The notes beneath the pieces are model-generated. The model ran no database searches. It was not told the origin of the DNA and worked only from the letters and a program-made list of their open reading frames with translations. Source: Denitrificimonas caeni DSM 24390 (GTDB lineage Bacteria > Pseudomonadota > Gammaproteobacteria > Pseudomonadales > Pseudomonadaceae). Taken from it: DNA of 64,000 nt. Location: assembly GCF_000421765.1 (NCBI RefSeq), contig NZ_ATXQ01000003.1:124001-188000 (forward strand), written 5' to 3'. The position numbers were made by a program, and so were the translations under genes. Position 1 is the stretch's first letter, and each line of letters opens with the position of its first letter. This document shows positions 47,016 to 59,567 of the stretch, one piece after another.

Positions 47016-47635
47016 TGCTTCGCTCCTTGATCATTATAACGGTAGGTTTTTACTAAAATACTCATGGCAAGCCTTGAACTATTACCTTCAGTAACAGGCT
47101 TTATCGAAAAGTCATGCAACGTAACAATTCGAGGCATACTTGCGATGGCACTGACGAAAGTTGCTAAATCATGGTAAGAGCCAAACACTTTAACTTGAAT
47201 CGGCAGTTCGATATAAAACTGCTGAACAACTTCTGGCAGCAATTTAATTTCTTCAAACTCTAAACCTGAGTTAATCCCTGCGCTGGTTATATCTTCTAAC
47301 AAACCCGGCACTTCAGTGTCACTTGGTAACTGCCGTAACAAAGCTTCAAATGATGCCTCCATCAACTTCATTTGCTCTTTGTACTCTTCAAGGTTAGCCG
47401 CTTGACGCACCTTAGAAGTAAATTGCGTTTTTAAATCCAGCTCTTCTTGTTTGCTACGATCAAGCGCATCTTGTAGGTCGGTCAAATGCATGAAATAACC
47501 AAGCGCTAAAACAGCCACCAAAACTATCAAGCATGCTAACGCCCGAACAGCCGCAGGCCATGACCCTATATTATTGAGGTCCAGCTCGGAAAAATCGACT
47601 TTACCTAAGCTCTTAAAGGAGTCCGCAATACTCAT
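47012..47635 (-). CDS. pilO: Type IV pilus assembly protein PilO
   Basis: 207 residues. One membrane helix (about 30-47), a coiled coil (about 50-105) and a C-terminal ferredoxin-like domain. Start FSELDLNNIGSWPAAVRAL is typical of Pseudomonas PilO. It pairs with PilN in the inner-membrane alignment complex. Overlaps pilN and pilP by 4 bp each. Confidence 0.95.
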   Translation of the reverse strand: MSIADSFKSLGKVDFSELDLNNIGSWPAAVRALACLIVLVAVLALGYFMHLTDLQDALDRSKQEELDLKTQFTSKVRQAANLEEYKEQMKLMEASFEALLRQLPSDTEVPGLLEDITSAGINSGLEFEEIKLLPEVVQQFYIELPIQVKVFGSYHDLATFVSAIASMPRIVTLHDFSIKPVTEGNSSRLAMSILVKTYRYNDQGAKQ

Positions 47636-48206
47636 TTTTGTGCTCCTTGCTCATCCTGATCTTTAGGCAGTGTTTGCTGAACAGTTAGTTTAAAAGTATT
47701 AGCCTGATCCAACTTGTCGGCACTAATAGCTTTTACTTCTGTTAAGTTTGGAGCTGCCAACCAATCAGATGCGTCTTGATTACGCATCAAACTCGACACC
47801 AAATTATTTGATTCAGCGGCGCCCTCAATAGAAATAGACTTTCCAACCATTTTCACATCAGTAAAATGCACACCGTCCGGCAATGTACGAACTAACTGAT
47901 CAAAAATTCGTGCTGCAATCGGGCGATTACCCTGCAAATCCTGAATAATCTTCATCCGTTCAACCAATTGTTGGCGGCGAGTTTTTAATTCACTGATTTC
48001 CTTAATGCGCGAGTCTAATGCAGAAATCTCGTTACGGATAAAATCGTTGCGTGCGTTTTGTTGCGTAATCGTTGCATTCAGATACTGATCAGCTAAGAAG
48101 ACAATACCGCCAGCAACAATTAGCACGCCAACGATAGTAACTAAAAAGCGTTGTTTGCGTTCTTCGCGTAACTGTTCACGCCAAGGAAGTAGGTTGATGC
48201 GTGCCA

Positions 48207-48207
<1 letters not shown>
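47632..48207 (-). CDS. pilN: Type IV pilus assembly protein PilN
   Basis: 191 residues. The cytoplasmic N-terminal peptide ARINLLPWREQLREER (INLLPWR docks into PilM), one membrane helix (about 22-42), then coiled coil and ferredoxin-like domain. The ATG overlaps the pilM stop (TGATG). Confidence 0.96.
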
Positions 48208-49298
<1,091 letters not shown>

Positions 49299-49381
49299 TT
49301 ACGTACGGTTTAGGTTTGTTCCACATTAAAAAACATTTGGTCAAAAAGAAGTGTAAATAGCTTCTCTTGATTAAAAACGCT

Positions 49382-49387
49382 TATAAT
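49382..49387 (+). promoter_or_regulatory. Candidate -10 element of ponA
   Basis: TATAAT in the pilM-ponA divergent region, without a good -35. It overlaps an in-frame ATG at 49386, which argues that translation of ponA starts later, at 49455. Confidence 0.45.
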
Positions 49388-49454
49388 GTGCCCAGTTTTA
49401 TTGTATGACGCTGTAATTTTTTATAACCCTTATCTTGGGAATCTAATAGCCTTG

Positions 49455-51857
49455 ATGCACTTGCTGAAATTCCTCTTTGCCACCATCACTACAGTCATTT
49501 GCGGACTTGCGCTAAGCCTCAGCGGCGCGTTTTTGTATCTAAGCCCTAATTTACCATCTGTCGAATCTTTACGTAGTATAGAACTACAGATTCCTTTGCG
49601 GGTCTATAGCAATGATGCAAAGTTAATCGCTGAATTTGGAGAAATGAGACGCTCTCCTATTTTATTCAACGATATCCCCAAGGATTTCATCCACGCATTA
49701 CTTGCCGCTGAAGACGATAACTTTGCCAACCATTATGGCGTAGACCCCGGTAGCTTAGTGCGCGCTGCTGCTCAAATATTGAAAACAGGCCGTATTCAAA
49801 CGGGCGGTAGCACTATTACCATGCAAGTCGCAAAAAACTTCTTTCTATCAAGCGAACGCAGTTTTTCTCGCAAAGCCAATGAAATCTTATTAGCCTTACA
49901 AATTGAGCGTGAATTAACTAAAGACGAGATTCTAGAGCTTTATGTTAATAAAATATACCTCGGCAATCGCGCCTATGGCATTGAGGCCGCATCCCAAGTG
50001 TATTACGGCAAGTCGATACGCGATATCAGCCTTGCTGAACTCGCCATGATTGCTGGCTTACCCAAGGCCCCCTCTCGCTTCAACCCTATTGCCAACCCTG
50101 AGCGCAGCATGGAACGACGCAATTGGATCTTAGCTCGCATGCTAAAACTGGGGCGCATTTCTGACGAGCAGTACCAAGAGGCAGTAAGCGAGCCTTTAAC
50201 AGCTAGCCTGCACATCAATATGCCAGATCTTAACGCCCCTTATATTGCCGAAATGGTACGTGCGGAAATGGTTGGTCGCTTTGGCGGGCAGGCTTACACC
50301 GACGGCTACAGCGTTACTACAACCGTACCCTCTGACTTGCAAGAGCATGCACAGCACTCGATTATTAATGGACTTAGCGCTTATGATCGCCGTCACGGTT
50401 ATCGCAAGCCAGAAAAAGCGGCACTTAATGAGCAGCTTTGGAGCGACACACTAATTAGAGCGCGTGCAATCAGTCATTTTTTACCTGCCATTGTCACCCA
50501 GGTCGACGCCAGTGATATTACTGTACTACTCGCTGACGGCTCTCATGAAAAAATTCTCTGGAAAAGCATGCAGTGGGCGCGACCTTATATTAACAGTCGG
50601 AGCATGGGCCCTGTACCAAGACGACCCGCAGACATTGTTAATATCGGCGACCTTATACGCGTACAGCGCCTAGCAGACCAATCATTAAGCTTCGCGCAAA
50701 TCCCCAAAGCTCAAGCCGCACTGGTATCACTTGATCCTCATACTGGTGCGATTCGCTCATTAGTAGGCGGTTTATCATTTGAGCAAAGTAACTACAATCG
50801 CGCAATTCAAGCCAAGCGTCAGCCAGGCTCCAGCTTTAAACCGTTCATATATAGCGCGGCTCTAGATGCTGGCTACACCGCCGCCACTATTGTTAATGAT
50901 GCTCCGCTAGAAATATTTGAAGCGGGCATGAAGCAAGTCTGGCGCCCCAAAAACGATAACAATACGTTTCTCGGCCCAATTAGAGTCCGCGAAGGTTTAT
51001 ACCGTTCGCGCAACCTTGTCTCTATTCGCATCTTGCAAGACATAGGCATGCAATATGCACGCGACTACATCAGCCAGTTTGGTTTTAGCGTCAATGATTT
51101 ACCCCGCAACCTTTCATTAGCGCTAGGCACCGCGACACTCACTCCAATGGAAATCACCACGGGCTGGACGGCTTTCGCCAATGGCGGATTTAAAATCGAG
51201 CCTTATATTATTAAGCGTATTGAAAACCGTGACGGCCAAACTATTTTCACCGCAAATCCTGCACGCACCCCGGCAGCTCTGAATGCAGCAACTGACACTT
51301 CCGCAGCAAAAACAGAGTTGCTATTAGCCGCAGAAGCGCCCAAAGAGGCCAAGCGTATCATTGACGAACGCACTGCTTATATTATGACCAGTATGCTGCA
51401 AGATGTAATTAAACGAGGAACTGGACGGCGCGCATTAAGTTTAGGTCGCTCTGATTTAGCTGGAAAAACAGGAACTACCAATGAGTCAAAAGACAGCTGG
51501 TTCGCTGGCTACAACAGAGAAGTTGTTACTACAGTTTGGGCTGGATTTGATCAACCAGAAAGCTTAGGCCGAAATGAGTACGGCGGCACAGTAGCCCTTC
51601 CTATTTGGATTGATTACATGTCTTACGCTCTAAAAGACACACCTGAGCAAGCAGTGGCTGAGCCTGCGGGCATGATGACTTTACGTATCGATCCAGTGAG
51701 CGGCCGTATTGCCCGACCTGGGACTCAAGGCGCTTACTTTGAAATCTTTAAAAGCGAAGACGCTCCGCCATCCATGGATGAGTTTGAAGAAAACTGGACA
51801 GCACCTAATAGCCCTTACCTAGACCCCATTGAAACGCCCCCTATCGACCTATTCTAA
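49455..51857 (+). CDS. ponA: Penicillin-binding protein 1A
   Basis: 800 residues from ATG 49455 (MHLLKFLFATI, like Pseudomonas PonA); an ATG at 49386 overlaps a promoter -10. One membrane anchor, a GT51 transglycosylase domain (EDDNFANHYGVD, GGSTITMQVAKN, NKIYLGNRAYGIEAA), an OB-like insert, and a transpeptidase domain with SSFK, SRN and KTGTT. It polymerises and crosslinks peptidoglycan. A bidirectional terminator follows. Confidence 0.97.
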   Translation: MHLLKFLFATITTVICGLALSLSGAFLYLSPNLPSVESLRSIELQIPLRVYSNDAKLIAEFGEMRRSPILFNDIPKDFIHALLAAEDDNFANHYGVDPGSLVRAAAQILKTGRIQTGGSTITMQVAKNFFLSSERSFSRKANEILLALQIERELTKDEILELYVNKIYLGNRAYGIEAASQVYYGKSIRDISLAELAMIAGLPKAPSRFNPIANPERSMERRNWILARMLKLGRISDEQYQEAVSEPLTASLHINMPDLNAPYIAEMVRAEMVGRFGGQAYTDGYSVTTTVPSDLQEHAQHSIINGLSAYDRRHGYRKPEKAALNEQLWSDTLIRARAISHFLPAIVTQVDASDITVLLADGSHEKILWKSMQWARPYINSRSMGPVPRRPADIVNIGDLIRVQRLADQSLSFAQIPKAQAALVSLDPHTGAIRSLVGGLSFEQSNYNRAIQAKRQPGSSFKPFIYSAALDAGYTAATIVNDAPLEIFEAGMKQVWRPKNDNNTFLGPIRVREGLYRSRNLVSIRILQDIGMQYARDYISQFGFSVNDLPRNLSLALGTATLTPMEITTGWTAFANGGFKIEPYIIKRIENRDGQTIFTANPARTPAALNAATDTSAAKTELLLAAEAPKEAKRIIDERTAYIMTSMLQDVIKRGTGRRALSLGRSDLAGKTGTTNESKDSWFAGYNREVVTTVWAGFDQPESLGRNEYGGTVALPIWIDYMSYALKDTPEQAVAEPAGMMTLRIDPVSGRIARPGTQGAYFEIFKSEDAPPSMDEFEENWTAPNSPYLDPIETPPIDLF

Positions 51858-51887
51858 AAGCACTGTAAATCAGCTAATTCACTCAAT

Positions 51888-51915
51888 AAAAAACCCGCCT
51901 GAAAGCGGGTTTTTT
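51888..51915. terminator. Bidirectional rho-independent terminator
   Basis: AAAAAACCCGC (51888-51898) / GCGGGTTTTTT (51905-51915) with loop CTGAAA. T-runs follow the GC stem on both strands, so it serves both ponA and the convergent malic enzyme gene. Confidence 0.9.
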
Positions 51916-51933
51916 ATTATTAACTCTTAACTC

Positions 51934-53202
51934 TTAGCCATCAAACACTTCACTGACAGAGGTCAGTGGATAATGCTTAGGATAAGGAAGTGTTGCCACA
52001 CCTGTCGCAATCGCGGCTTTAGCAACAGCATCAGACACTAACGTGATAAGACGTGGATCCATTGGCTTAGGAATAATGTACTCACGACCAAACTCAAGAC
52101 AATCAATTCCATAGGCATCACATACTGCATTAGAGACCGGCAGTTTTGCCAAATCACGCAGAGCATGTACTGCGGCAATTTTCATTTCTTCGTTAATTCG
52201 GGTTGCGCGAACATCTAATGCACCACGGAAAATGAATGGAAAACCTAAAACATTATTTACCTGATTCGGATAATCCGAACGACCCGTAGCCATAATCACG
52301 TCAGGGCGGGTTTCATGTGCAAGTTTTGGATCAATTTCTGGATCTGGATTCGAGCACGCAAAAACAATCGGATTTGGGGCCATACGCGCTAAGTTTTCTG
52401 CGCTCAGCAAGTTAGCTCCTGACAGACCAACAAACACATCAGCGCCGTCCATTGCATCAGCTAGAGTGCGGCAATTGGTCTCATGAGCGAATACCGCTTT
52501 GTACTGATTAAGATCATCACGACCAGAATGAATCACACCTTTACGATCAACCATAAATAGGTTTTCAACTTTGGCACCCATACTGATCAGCAGTTTCATA
52601 CAAGCGGTTGCTGCAGCCCCTGCTCCAAGGCAAACGATACGCGCTTCTTCTAAGGTCTTACCGGCAATCTCTAAGGCATTCAACATGCCGGCTGCGGTTA
52701 CAATTGCAGTACCGTGCTGGTCATCATGAAATACTGGGATATCGCACTGCTCGATCAATGCACGCTCAATTTCAAAACACTCAGGCGCTTTAATATCTTC
52801 GAGGTTAATACCGCCAAAGGTGATTGAGATACGCTTTACTGTGTCGATAAATGCTTGCGGGCTTTCTGCATCAACCTCAATATCAAAAACATCCACACCA
52901 GCAAAGCGCTTAAATAATACGCCTTTACCTTCCATAACTGGCTTGGAAGCCAAGGGTCCTAAGTTACCCAAACCTAAAATTGCAGTACCGTCTGAAATAA
53001 CTGCTACAAGGTTACCTTTGCCCGTGTATTTATAAGCCAACTCAGGATCGCGAGCAATTTCACGCACTGGCTCAGCCACTCCTGGGCTATAGGCCAGCGC
53101 TAAATCACGCGCTGTTGATGTAGGTTTAGTGAGCTCAACACTTAATTTCCCCGGACGTGGAGAAGCATGGTATTCGAGAGCGGCTGTTTTTAGATCAGAC
53201 AT
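51934..53202 (-). CDS. maeB: NAD(P)-dependent malic enzyme (short form)
   Basis: 422 residues from ATG 53202; a start at 53259 adds 19 unsupported residues. Malic N-domain with YSPGVAEPVREIA, GNLVAVISDGTAILGLGNLG, LEDIKAPECFEIE and PVFHDDQHGTAIV; NAD domain with VCLGAGAAATACMKLL. It decarboxylates malate to pyruvate. It lacks the C-terminal phosphotransacetylase-like domain of E. coli MaeB, as is normal for the Pseudomonas 422-residue enzyme. Confidence 0.95.
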   Translation of the reverse strand: MSDLKTAALEYHASPRPGKLSVELTKPTSTARDLALAYSPGVAEPVREIARDPELAYKYTGKGNLVAVISDGTAILGLGNLGPLASKPVMEGKGVLFKRFAGVDVFDIEVDAESPQAFIDTVKRISITFGGINLEDIKAPECFEIERALIEQCDIPVFHDDQHGTAIVTAAGMLNALEIAGKTLEEARIVCLGAGAAATACMKLLISMGAKVENLFMVDRKGVIHSGRDDLNQYKAVFAHETNCRTLADAMDGADVFVGLSGANLLSAENLARMAPNPIVFACSNPDPEIDPKLAHETRPDVIMATGRSDYPNQVNNVLGFPFIFRGALDVRATRINEEMKIAAVHALRDLAKLPVSNAVCDAYGIDCLEFGREYIIPKPMDPRLITLVSDAVAKAAIATGVATLPYPKHYPLTSVSEVFDG

Positions 53203-53352
53203 AATGGGCAATTTCCGCTTGACTATAGAATAAATTTGACGAGCTCGGAGCATACTCAAGAACTACAAACCCCACAAGTACATCAAGCTCTCTCTGCTGG
53301 GTAAAACCACAAAACACTCGAGGTTACCGGCCAAAACCGAGGATTTTTATGC

Positions 53353-54156
53353 TTATTGCAACTCCAGCATGCTTGGATGACTAGCAGTTAAACGCCATTT
53401 AGCATATTTTTTTGACTGCCCCTTTCGCTCAGACACCCAACCGCGGGTTTTTAGCGTACGCCCCTGCCATTGTGCGAAACGCTCATTTTTAAAGTACGGC
53501 AAAGAACTCAGTGGAATATTTACGCTAACCGAATGCTCGAGCTCGAGCCAAACACCGCCGCGATTACGCTGCACACTTTGGATACGGCCTTGCAGCAAAG
53601 TAAAACCGCCTTGATTCAGTTCCTGCGTAGAAATAAAACTCACGTTCTTCCATAACCCAATACGCTGCTGCCGCGGATAACTCTCAGCTTGAGCCAGGCA
53701 ATGAGCTAATTCGACGTTCGGCGCAACCACCACATGGTAAGCCAACCCTTCTGCGACCATCTGTTCTTCTAAACTCACGCCATTACGATCATATAAATTC
53801 GCCAAAATCCGCCCATAGCGGTCTTGGCTGTGCTCACCAACACGCAAGCTGACTTTATTATTATTAGCCTTGATTAAAGCGGTTAAACGGCGCTTAGCCT
53901 GCACGGCATAAGGCTCAGTCGTACGGCCGCGACCACCCATCTCCGGCGCATTAATGCCAATCAGACGCACTCGACGATCATCTTGAAGGCGAATCGTATC
54001 GCCATCCACCACATTGCGCACGGCATACTCAGTAGGAGCGTCTTTTATCGAGCAGAACGAAGTCGCAGCAGCACTATCACAAGATAGCAGCAAAAAAAAA
54101 GCGCCCATAAAGGACGCTTTTTTCAGCATTGCAACGACCGATTTGAAATTGGTCAT
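53353..54156 (-). CDS. Secreted thermonuclease-family (SNase) protein
   Basis: 267 residues. Signal peptide or lipoprotein signal (LKKAS, hydrophobic MGAFFLLLSC), then an SNase domain (about 45-175) with VVDGDTIRLQDDRRVRLIGI, the catalytic Arg/Glu region DRYGR and LVEEQ-like LEEQMVAEGLA. The C-terminal 90 residues form a second small domain. It probably cleaves nucleic acid in the periplasm. Oddly, the rpmE terminator lies inside its signal-peptide codons. Internal ATGs at 54129 and 54108 are alternative starts. Confidence 0.85.
   Translation of the reverse strand: MTNFKSVVAMLKKASFMGAFFLLLSCDSAAATSFCSIKDAPTEYAVRNVVDGDTIRLQDDRRVRLIGINAPEMGGRGRTTEPYAVQAKRRLTALIKANNNKVSLRVGEHSQDRYGRILANLYDRNGVSLEEQMVAEGLAYHVVVAPNVELAHCLAQAESYPRQQRIGLWKNVSFISTQELNQGGFTLLQGRIQSVQRNRGGVWLELEHSVSVNIPLSSLPYFKNERFAQWQGRTLKTRGWVSERKGQSKKYAKWRLTASHPSMLELQ
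54092..54123 (-). terminator. rpmE terminator embedded in the nuclease signal-peptide codons
   Basis: On the minus strand GCGTCC (54117-54112) pairs with GGGCGC (54106-54101), one G-U pair, loop TTTAT, followed by nine T. It lies about 45 bp after rpmE, the expected place, but inside the 5' end of the nuclease gene. On the plus strand six T follow, so it could work both ways. Confidence 0.75.
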
Positions 54157-54167
54157 TTAAATACTCA

Positions 54168-54383
54168 TTATTTTGTTGCGCTGAAACCGCCAAAACGCTG
54201 CTTAAAGCGATCAATACGACCACCAACATCAAGCACTTTTTGTTTGCCGGTATAGAACGGGTGGCACTCGGAACATACATCAATACTGATGTCTTTACCG
54301 ATGGTAGAGCGAGTAGTAATCACGTTACCGCAACTGCAGGTAGCGTTGATTTGCACATAATTTGGGTGAATATCGGCTTTCAT
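54168..54383 (-). CDS. rpmE: 50S ribosomal protein L31 (zinc-binding form)
   Basis: 71 residues. Four zinc-ligand Cys are present (CSC at 16-18 and CSEC at 37-40), so this is the zinc-containing C+ form rather than the zinc-starvation paralogue. [20 protein letters not shown] is the family block. It is monocistronic, with a terminator shortly downstream. Confidence 0.97.
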   Translation of the reverse strand: MKADIHPNYVQINATCSCGNVITTRSTIGKDISIDVCSECHPFYTGKQKVLDVGGRIDRFKQRFGGFSATK

Positions 54384-54643
54384 GGTGTTTCCTCAACATA
54401 ACCGTGCCGCCACCCAACACCATTGTCGAGTACCGCACGAAAAACAGGGTGTGAATAATACCAGAGCACCTAGGCGTTGCAATAGTATTATTTTTCAAGA
54501 TTCACTCCATGGCACTTTCCACAGATTAATTTTAACAAAGGGTTAACCCGCATCATTTAAATCACACAGCTTTCGCACTTATGTAATCTTTTCGTCATAC
54601 TATTAGCCTACAAACCGTTATATGACCCGCTTTTACGGGATGA

Positions 54644-55666
<1,023 letters not shown>

Positions 55667-55683
55667 TTTATAGCGGAGAGTCT

Positions 55684-57891
55684 ATGAGCAACGCAGGATT
55701 AAACCAGTCAGTAGTGCTAACCAAGGAAGCTGACCAATCAGCTGACACAATCTCGGAAAGCACCGAGACTGTGACCGCTGACGAGCCCTGCGTTGCCATA
55801 GCGCCGATAACAAATCTCGACGACAGCAGCCTGTATATCCATCGCGAACTGTCACAACTGCAGTTTAATATTCGCGTTTTAGAGCAAGCTCTAGATGAGT
55901 CGACACCCTTATTAGAACGCCTCAAATTTCTATTGATTTTCTCTAGCAATCTTGACGAGTTTTTTGAAATCCGTGTTGCTGGCCTCAAAAAACAAATCAC
56001 CTACGCCCGCGAGCAAGCCGACGCTGATGGTTTACAACCACATCAAGCTTTAGCGCGCATCGCGGAAGTGGTACACGAACAGGTCGATCGCCAATATCAA
56101 ATTCTCAATGATATTTTGCTGCCTGAACTCGCCAAGCAAGAAATACGCTTTATTCGCAGGCGCAAATGGACCAGCAAAATCAAAGCTTGGGTCAAAGAAT
56201 ACTTTGATGCAGAAATTGCCCCAATTATTACCCCAATAGGTCTCGACCCGACCCACCCATTCCCCTTACTGGTCAATAAAAGCCTAAACTTCATTGTGGA
56301 GCTTGAAGGTATCGATGCTTTTGGTCGCGACTCGGGCTTAGCTATTTTACCAGCACCGCGCTTGCTACCACGCATCATTCAAGTGCCGGAGGAGATTGGT
56401 GGCCCTGGGGTTAACTATGTTTTTTTATCGTCAATGATTCATGCGCATGCTGATGATTTATTTCATGGCATGAGTGTGAAAGGCTGCTATCAGTTTCGCC
56501 TGACTCGTAACGCTGACTTATCCGTCGATGCTGAAGACGTTGAAGACTTAGCTCGAGCACTGCGCGGTGAACTTTACTCACGCCGTTTTGGCGATGCGGT
56601 ACGCTTAGAAGTGGCTGACACCTGCCCCGCGCACCTAGTCGACTTTTTACTCAATCAGTTTGGCCTATCGCCTGCTGAACTGTACCAAGTCAATGGCCCA
56701 GTCAATCTAACCCGCTTATTTAAGGTTACAAGCCTCGAAAGCCATCCGCATTTACAATTTCCGCCTTTTACTCCCGCTATTCCTAAAGCGCTGCAAAATA
56801 GCGAAAATATTTTCCAAGCTATCAGCAAGCAAGATATTTTGCTTTATCACCCGTTTGAGTCCTTCACCCCTGTTATAGACTTACTGCGTCGCGCGGCTAA
56901 AGACCCAAATGTACTGGCCATCAAACAAACCTTGTACCGTGCCGGAGCTAACTCTGAAATCGTTGACGCCTTAGTTGATGCTGCACGTAATGGCAAAGAA
57001 GTCACCGTCGTCATTGAACTGCGTGCACGCTTTGATGAAGAGTCTAACTTAGCCTTAGCTAGCCGCTTGCAAGCCGCTGGAGCGGTAGTGATTTACGGCG
57101 TAGTTGGCTTCAAAACTCATGCTAAAATCGTCTCTATCTTGCGCCGCGAGAATGGAAACTTTGTTCGTTACGCGCACCTCGGCACCGGTAACTACCATGC
57201 CGGTAACGCTCGTCTGTACACCGACTACAGCTTGCTTACTGCAGACCCAGATCTTTGTGAAGATGTTTCCAAGCTGTTTAACCAGTTAATTGGTATGGGT
57301 AAAACCTTACGCATGAAAAAATTATTCCATGCGCCTTTTACCCTAAGAAAAACCTTACTGGATTTCATTGCCCGCGAGGCCAGTAATGCCAGCGAAGGCA
57401 AAGATGCTCGCATCATAATTAAAGTGAATGCACTGACTGATGCCCGCATGATCAAAGCACTCTATAAGGCCAGCCAAGCAGGGGTAAAAATCGACCTTAT
57501 TGTCCGCGGTATGTGCTGCCTACGTCCCGGTATTTCCGGGGTATCGCATAATATTCAAGTGCGCTCCATTATTGGTCAGCTACTCGAACACAGCCGCGTA
57601 TTTTACTTCCTCAACAGCAGCGGTGATGAGCAACTCTTGCTCTCTAGCGCCGACTGGATGGAGCGTAATCTCGATAAGCGTATCGAAACGTGCTTCCCGA
57701 TAGAAAACAAAAAAATGATTTTGCGTGTTAAAAAGGAACTGCAAGCTTACTTAAGCGACAACACTCATGCGTGGCTTTTACAGAGCGATGGTAGCTACCA
57801 ACATATTCTCCCCCATGAGGAAAAAGCTGCTCGTAACGCGCAAGCTCTGTTAATAGAAAAACTTAGCATCCCGCTGATTGAAGTGGTCTAG
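55684..57891 (+). CDS. ppk: Polyphosphate kinase
   Basis: 735 residues. N-domain with [14 protein letters not shown], head domain, and two phospholipase-D-like catalytic domains with the autophosphorylated His regions [14 protein letters not shown] and the second block ending [15 protein letters not shown]. It makes polyphosphate from ATP and back. Co-transcribed with hemB; the ppx gene often found near ppk is not adjacent. Confidence 0.97.
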   Translation: MSNAGLNQSVVLTKEADQSADTISESTETVTADEPCVAIAPITNLDDSSLYIHRELSQLQFNIRVLEQALDESTPLLERLKFLLIFSSNLDEFFEIRVAGLKKQITYAREQADADGLQPHQALARIAEVVHEQVDRQYQILNDILLPELAKQEIRFIRRRKWTSKIKAWVKEYFDAEIAPIITPIGLDPTHPFPLLVNKSLNFIVELEGIDAFGRDSGLAILPAPRLLPRIIQVPEEIGGPGVNYVFLSSMIHAHADDLFHGMSVKGCYQFRLTRNADLSVDAEDVEDLARALRGELYSRRFGDAVRLEVADTCPAHLVDFLLNQFGLSPAELYQVNGPVNLTRLFKVTSLESHPHLQFPPFTPAIPKALQNSENIFQAISKQDILLYHPFESFTPVIDLLRRAAKDPNVLAIKQTLYRAGANSEIVDALVDAARNGKEVTVVIELRARFDEESNLALASRLQAAGAVVIYGVVGFKTHAKIVSILRRENGNFVRYAHLGTGNYHAGNARLYTDYSLLTADPDLCEDVSKLFNQLIGMGKTLRMKKLFHAPFTLRKTLLDFIAREASNASEGKDARIIIKVNALTDARMIKALYKASQAGVKIDLIVRGMCCLRPGISGVSHNIQVRSIIGQLLEHSRVFYFLNSSGDEQLLLSSADWMERNLDKRIETCFPIENKKMILRVKKELQAYLSDNTHAWLLQSDGSYQHILPHEEKAARNAQALLIEKLSIPLIEVV

Positions 57892-58109
57892 CCTCTAACA
57901 ACCAAGCACCGAGCTAGACAAGGTCGCGGACTCTTTACGACTAATAGCGCACTCTTGTTCACAAAAAAAACAATATCTCGAAAAGCCTCATTAAAAATAC
58001 AAATAAGAGGCGACAAGCGCTTGCCACTTTAGTAGATTATCCAAAAGCAATAATAATAAAAAAGCACCAGATCGCTCCTTGCGGATGAGTGCTGTTATTT
58101 GGATATTTT

Positions 58110-59567
58110 ATGATCATCTTAGTTAATTCCAAGATTTCGCAAAGCAATATTGTTGAATCCCTAGGCAAACCTGAATACAGCTACTACTTTCTTCTTCGCG
58201 AGTTTTTACCTGCGCTAGAGCAGATTGGCACACTCATACAAATCAGCTCTCTCGATGAAGTCGATACTTTGTATGACCAATACGCAGCTGCCGGTGAGGA
58301 CGTTATATTTCTGAGCGTCAGTCCTCCGCACCAAACACCTGTGGGTTTACGCTGCCCGACGGTATGTCTGTTTGCTTGGGAATTTTACAATATTCCAAAT
58401 CAAGCCTGGGATAACGAGCCGCGCAACGATTGGCGTTATGTGTTTGAACACATGGCGGGAGTTATTGCTTGTAGCGAAGAAAGCGCCCAAGCCGTGCGCA
58501 ATGCGATGGGTGAGGACTATCCAGTAATCGCCTTACCCGCACCTGTATTTGACCGTTTCCAACATCTAAACCAAGCGTACGGCTGGTTACCCCAGCAGCC
58601 AAATCGTAGTTTTGAATTTCATGGTTTTATGTATGACAGCCTGACCTTGGGCTTATCTGCCGATGGCTTAGTGCAGCATATGGAACGACCGCAACCTAAT
58701 GCGTTGTTCACACCACCACCTCCTATGACTCGCAAAAGCACCTGGCAAATAACCAAAGAGCATTGGCAAGCCTGGCGCCGCGCGGCAAATAAAAGCCAGC
58801 ACGCTACTACGCAAATTTCACACGGAGAGCCGCCAACTGCAACACCCAATAACCACTACCATATTGAGTTAACAGGCACGGTCTACACCACAGTGGTAAA
58901 CCCTATGGACAACCGTAAAAACTGGCGTTTTATTCTGACCAGTTTTTGTTGGGCATTTCGTGATGAGCCTAATGTCACTTTAATCGTTAAGGCCACACAC
59001 CACGATTTAGAAACTTACCGCATTGAGCTATTGACTGTGCTCTCGCGCTTGGCGCCTTTCAGTTGCCGTATCATTTTAGTGCATGGCTTTTTAGAAAAAG
59101 AACAATACGACAACTTAATCAAAATCACCGACTTCTATGTCAATGCCTCGATGTGTGAAGGCCTATGTTTACCACTGATGGAGTTTTTATCCAGTGGCAA
59201 ACCAGTTATTGCACCTAATAATACGGCGATGCTGGATTATATTAATCCAGATTTCAGTTTCATGATCGATAGCACACCTGAGCCATGCCAATGGGCACCT
59301 GATCCTTATGGCCATTTTAATACACACCGCTATCGCATTAACTGGCACACCGTGATGCAACATTTTCAAAGCAGTCAGCACATTGCTGAACAGCAACCTG
59401 AGCGCTATCAGCAGATGTCTCTTGCCGCTACAGCACGTATGCAGCATTTCTGTAATCTGCATCATATTACTGAAAAGCTCGGTACATTTTTAACTTCAAC
59501 CATGTCCGCTGCTCAACAGCGGCAAAATCAGGCTCAGGCTCTGGTAGCTGATAAGGCCACAATATGA
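58110..59567 (+). CDS. Glycosyltransferase family 1/4-like, paralogue A
   Basis: 485 residues from ATG 58110. GT-B fold: an N-terminal domain with EYSYYFLLREFLPAL and CLFAWEFYNIPN, and a C-terminal donor-binding domain with DNRKNWRFILTSF, VNASMCEGLCLPLMEFLSSG and PVIAP. The E-x7-E-like signature (CEGLCLPLMEF) marks retaining glycosyltransferases. It overlaps the next gene by 4 bp, and the two proteins align along most of their length, so they are tandem paralogues. It probably extends a surface glycan. Donor and acceptor are unknown. Confidence 0.85.
   Translation: MIILVNSKISQSNIVESLGKPEYSYYFLLREFLPALEQIGTLIQISSLDEVDTLYDQYAAAGEDVIFLSVSPPHQTPVGLRCPTVCLFAWEFYNIPNQAWDNEPRNDWRYVFEHMAGVIACSEESAQAVRNAMGEDYPVIALPAPVFDRFQHLNQAYGWLPQQPNRSFEFHGFMYDSLTLGLSADGLVQHMERPQPNALFTPPPPMTRKSTWQITKEHWQAWRRAANKSQHATTQISHGEPPTATPNNHYHIELTGTVYTTVVNPMDNRKNWRFILTSFCWAFRDEPNVTLIVKATHHDLETYRIELLTVLSRLAPFSCRIILVHGFLEKEQYDNLIKITDFYVNASMCEGLCLPLMEFLSSGKPVIAPNNTAMLDYINPDFSFMIDSTPEPCQWAPDPYGHFNTHRYRINWHTVMQHFQSSQHIAEQQPERYQQMSLAATARMQHFCNLHHITEKLGTFLTSTMSAAQQRQNQAQALVADKATI

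Noticed and set aside
58059-58109. Hairpin-like leader (AGCAC...GTGCT) before the first glycosyltransferase gene
   Set aside because: Only 5-bp outer arms and an imperfect inner stem; not strong enough to call a regulatory element.
59535-59560. Sequence resembling part of a JUMPstart element (CTCTGGTAGCTGATAAGGCC)
   Set aside because: It lies inside the 3' end of a glycosyltransferase gene, not upstream of the locus, and the ops core GGCGGTAGCG is absent. Likely coincidence.
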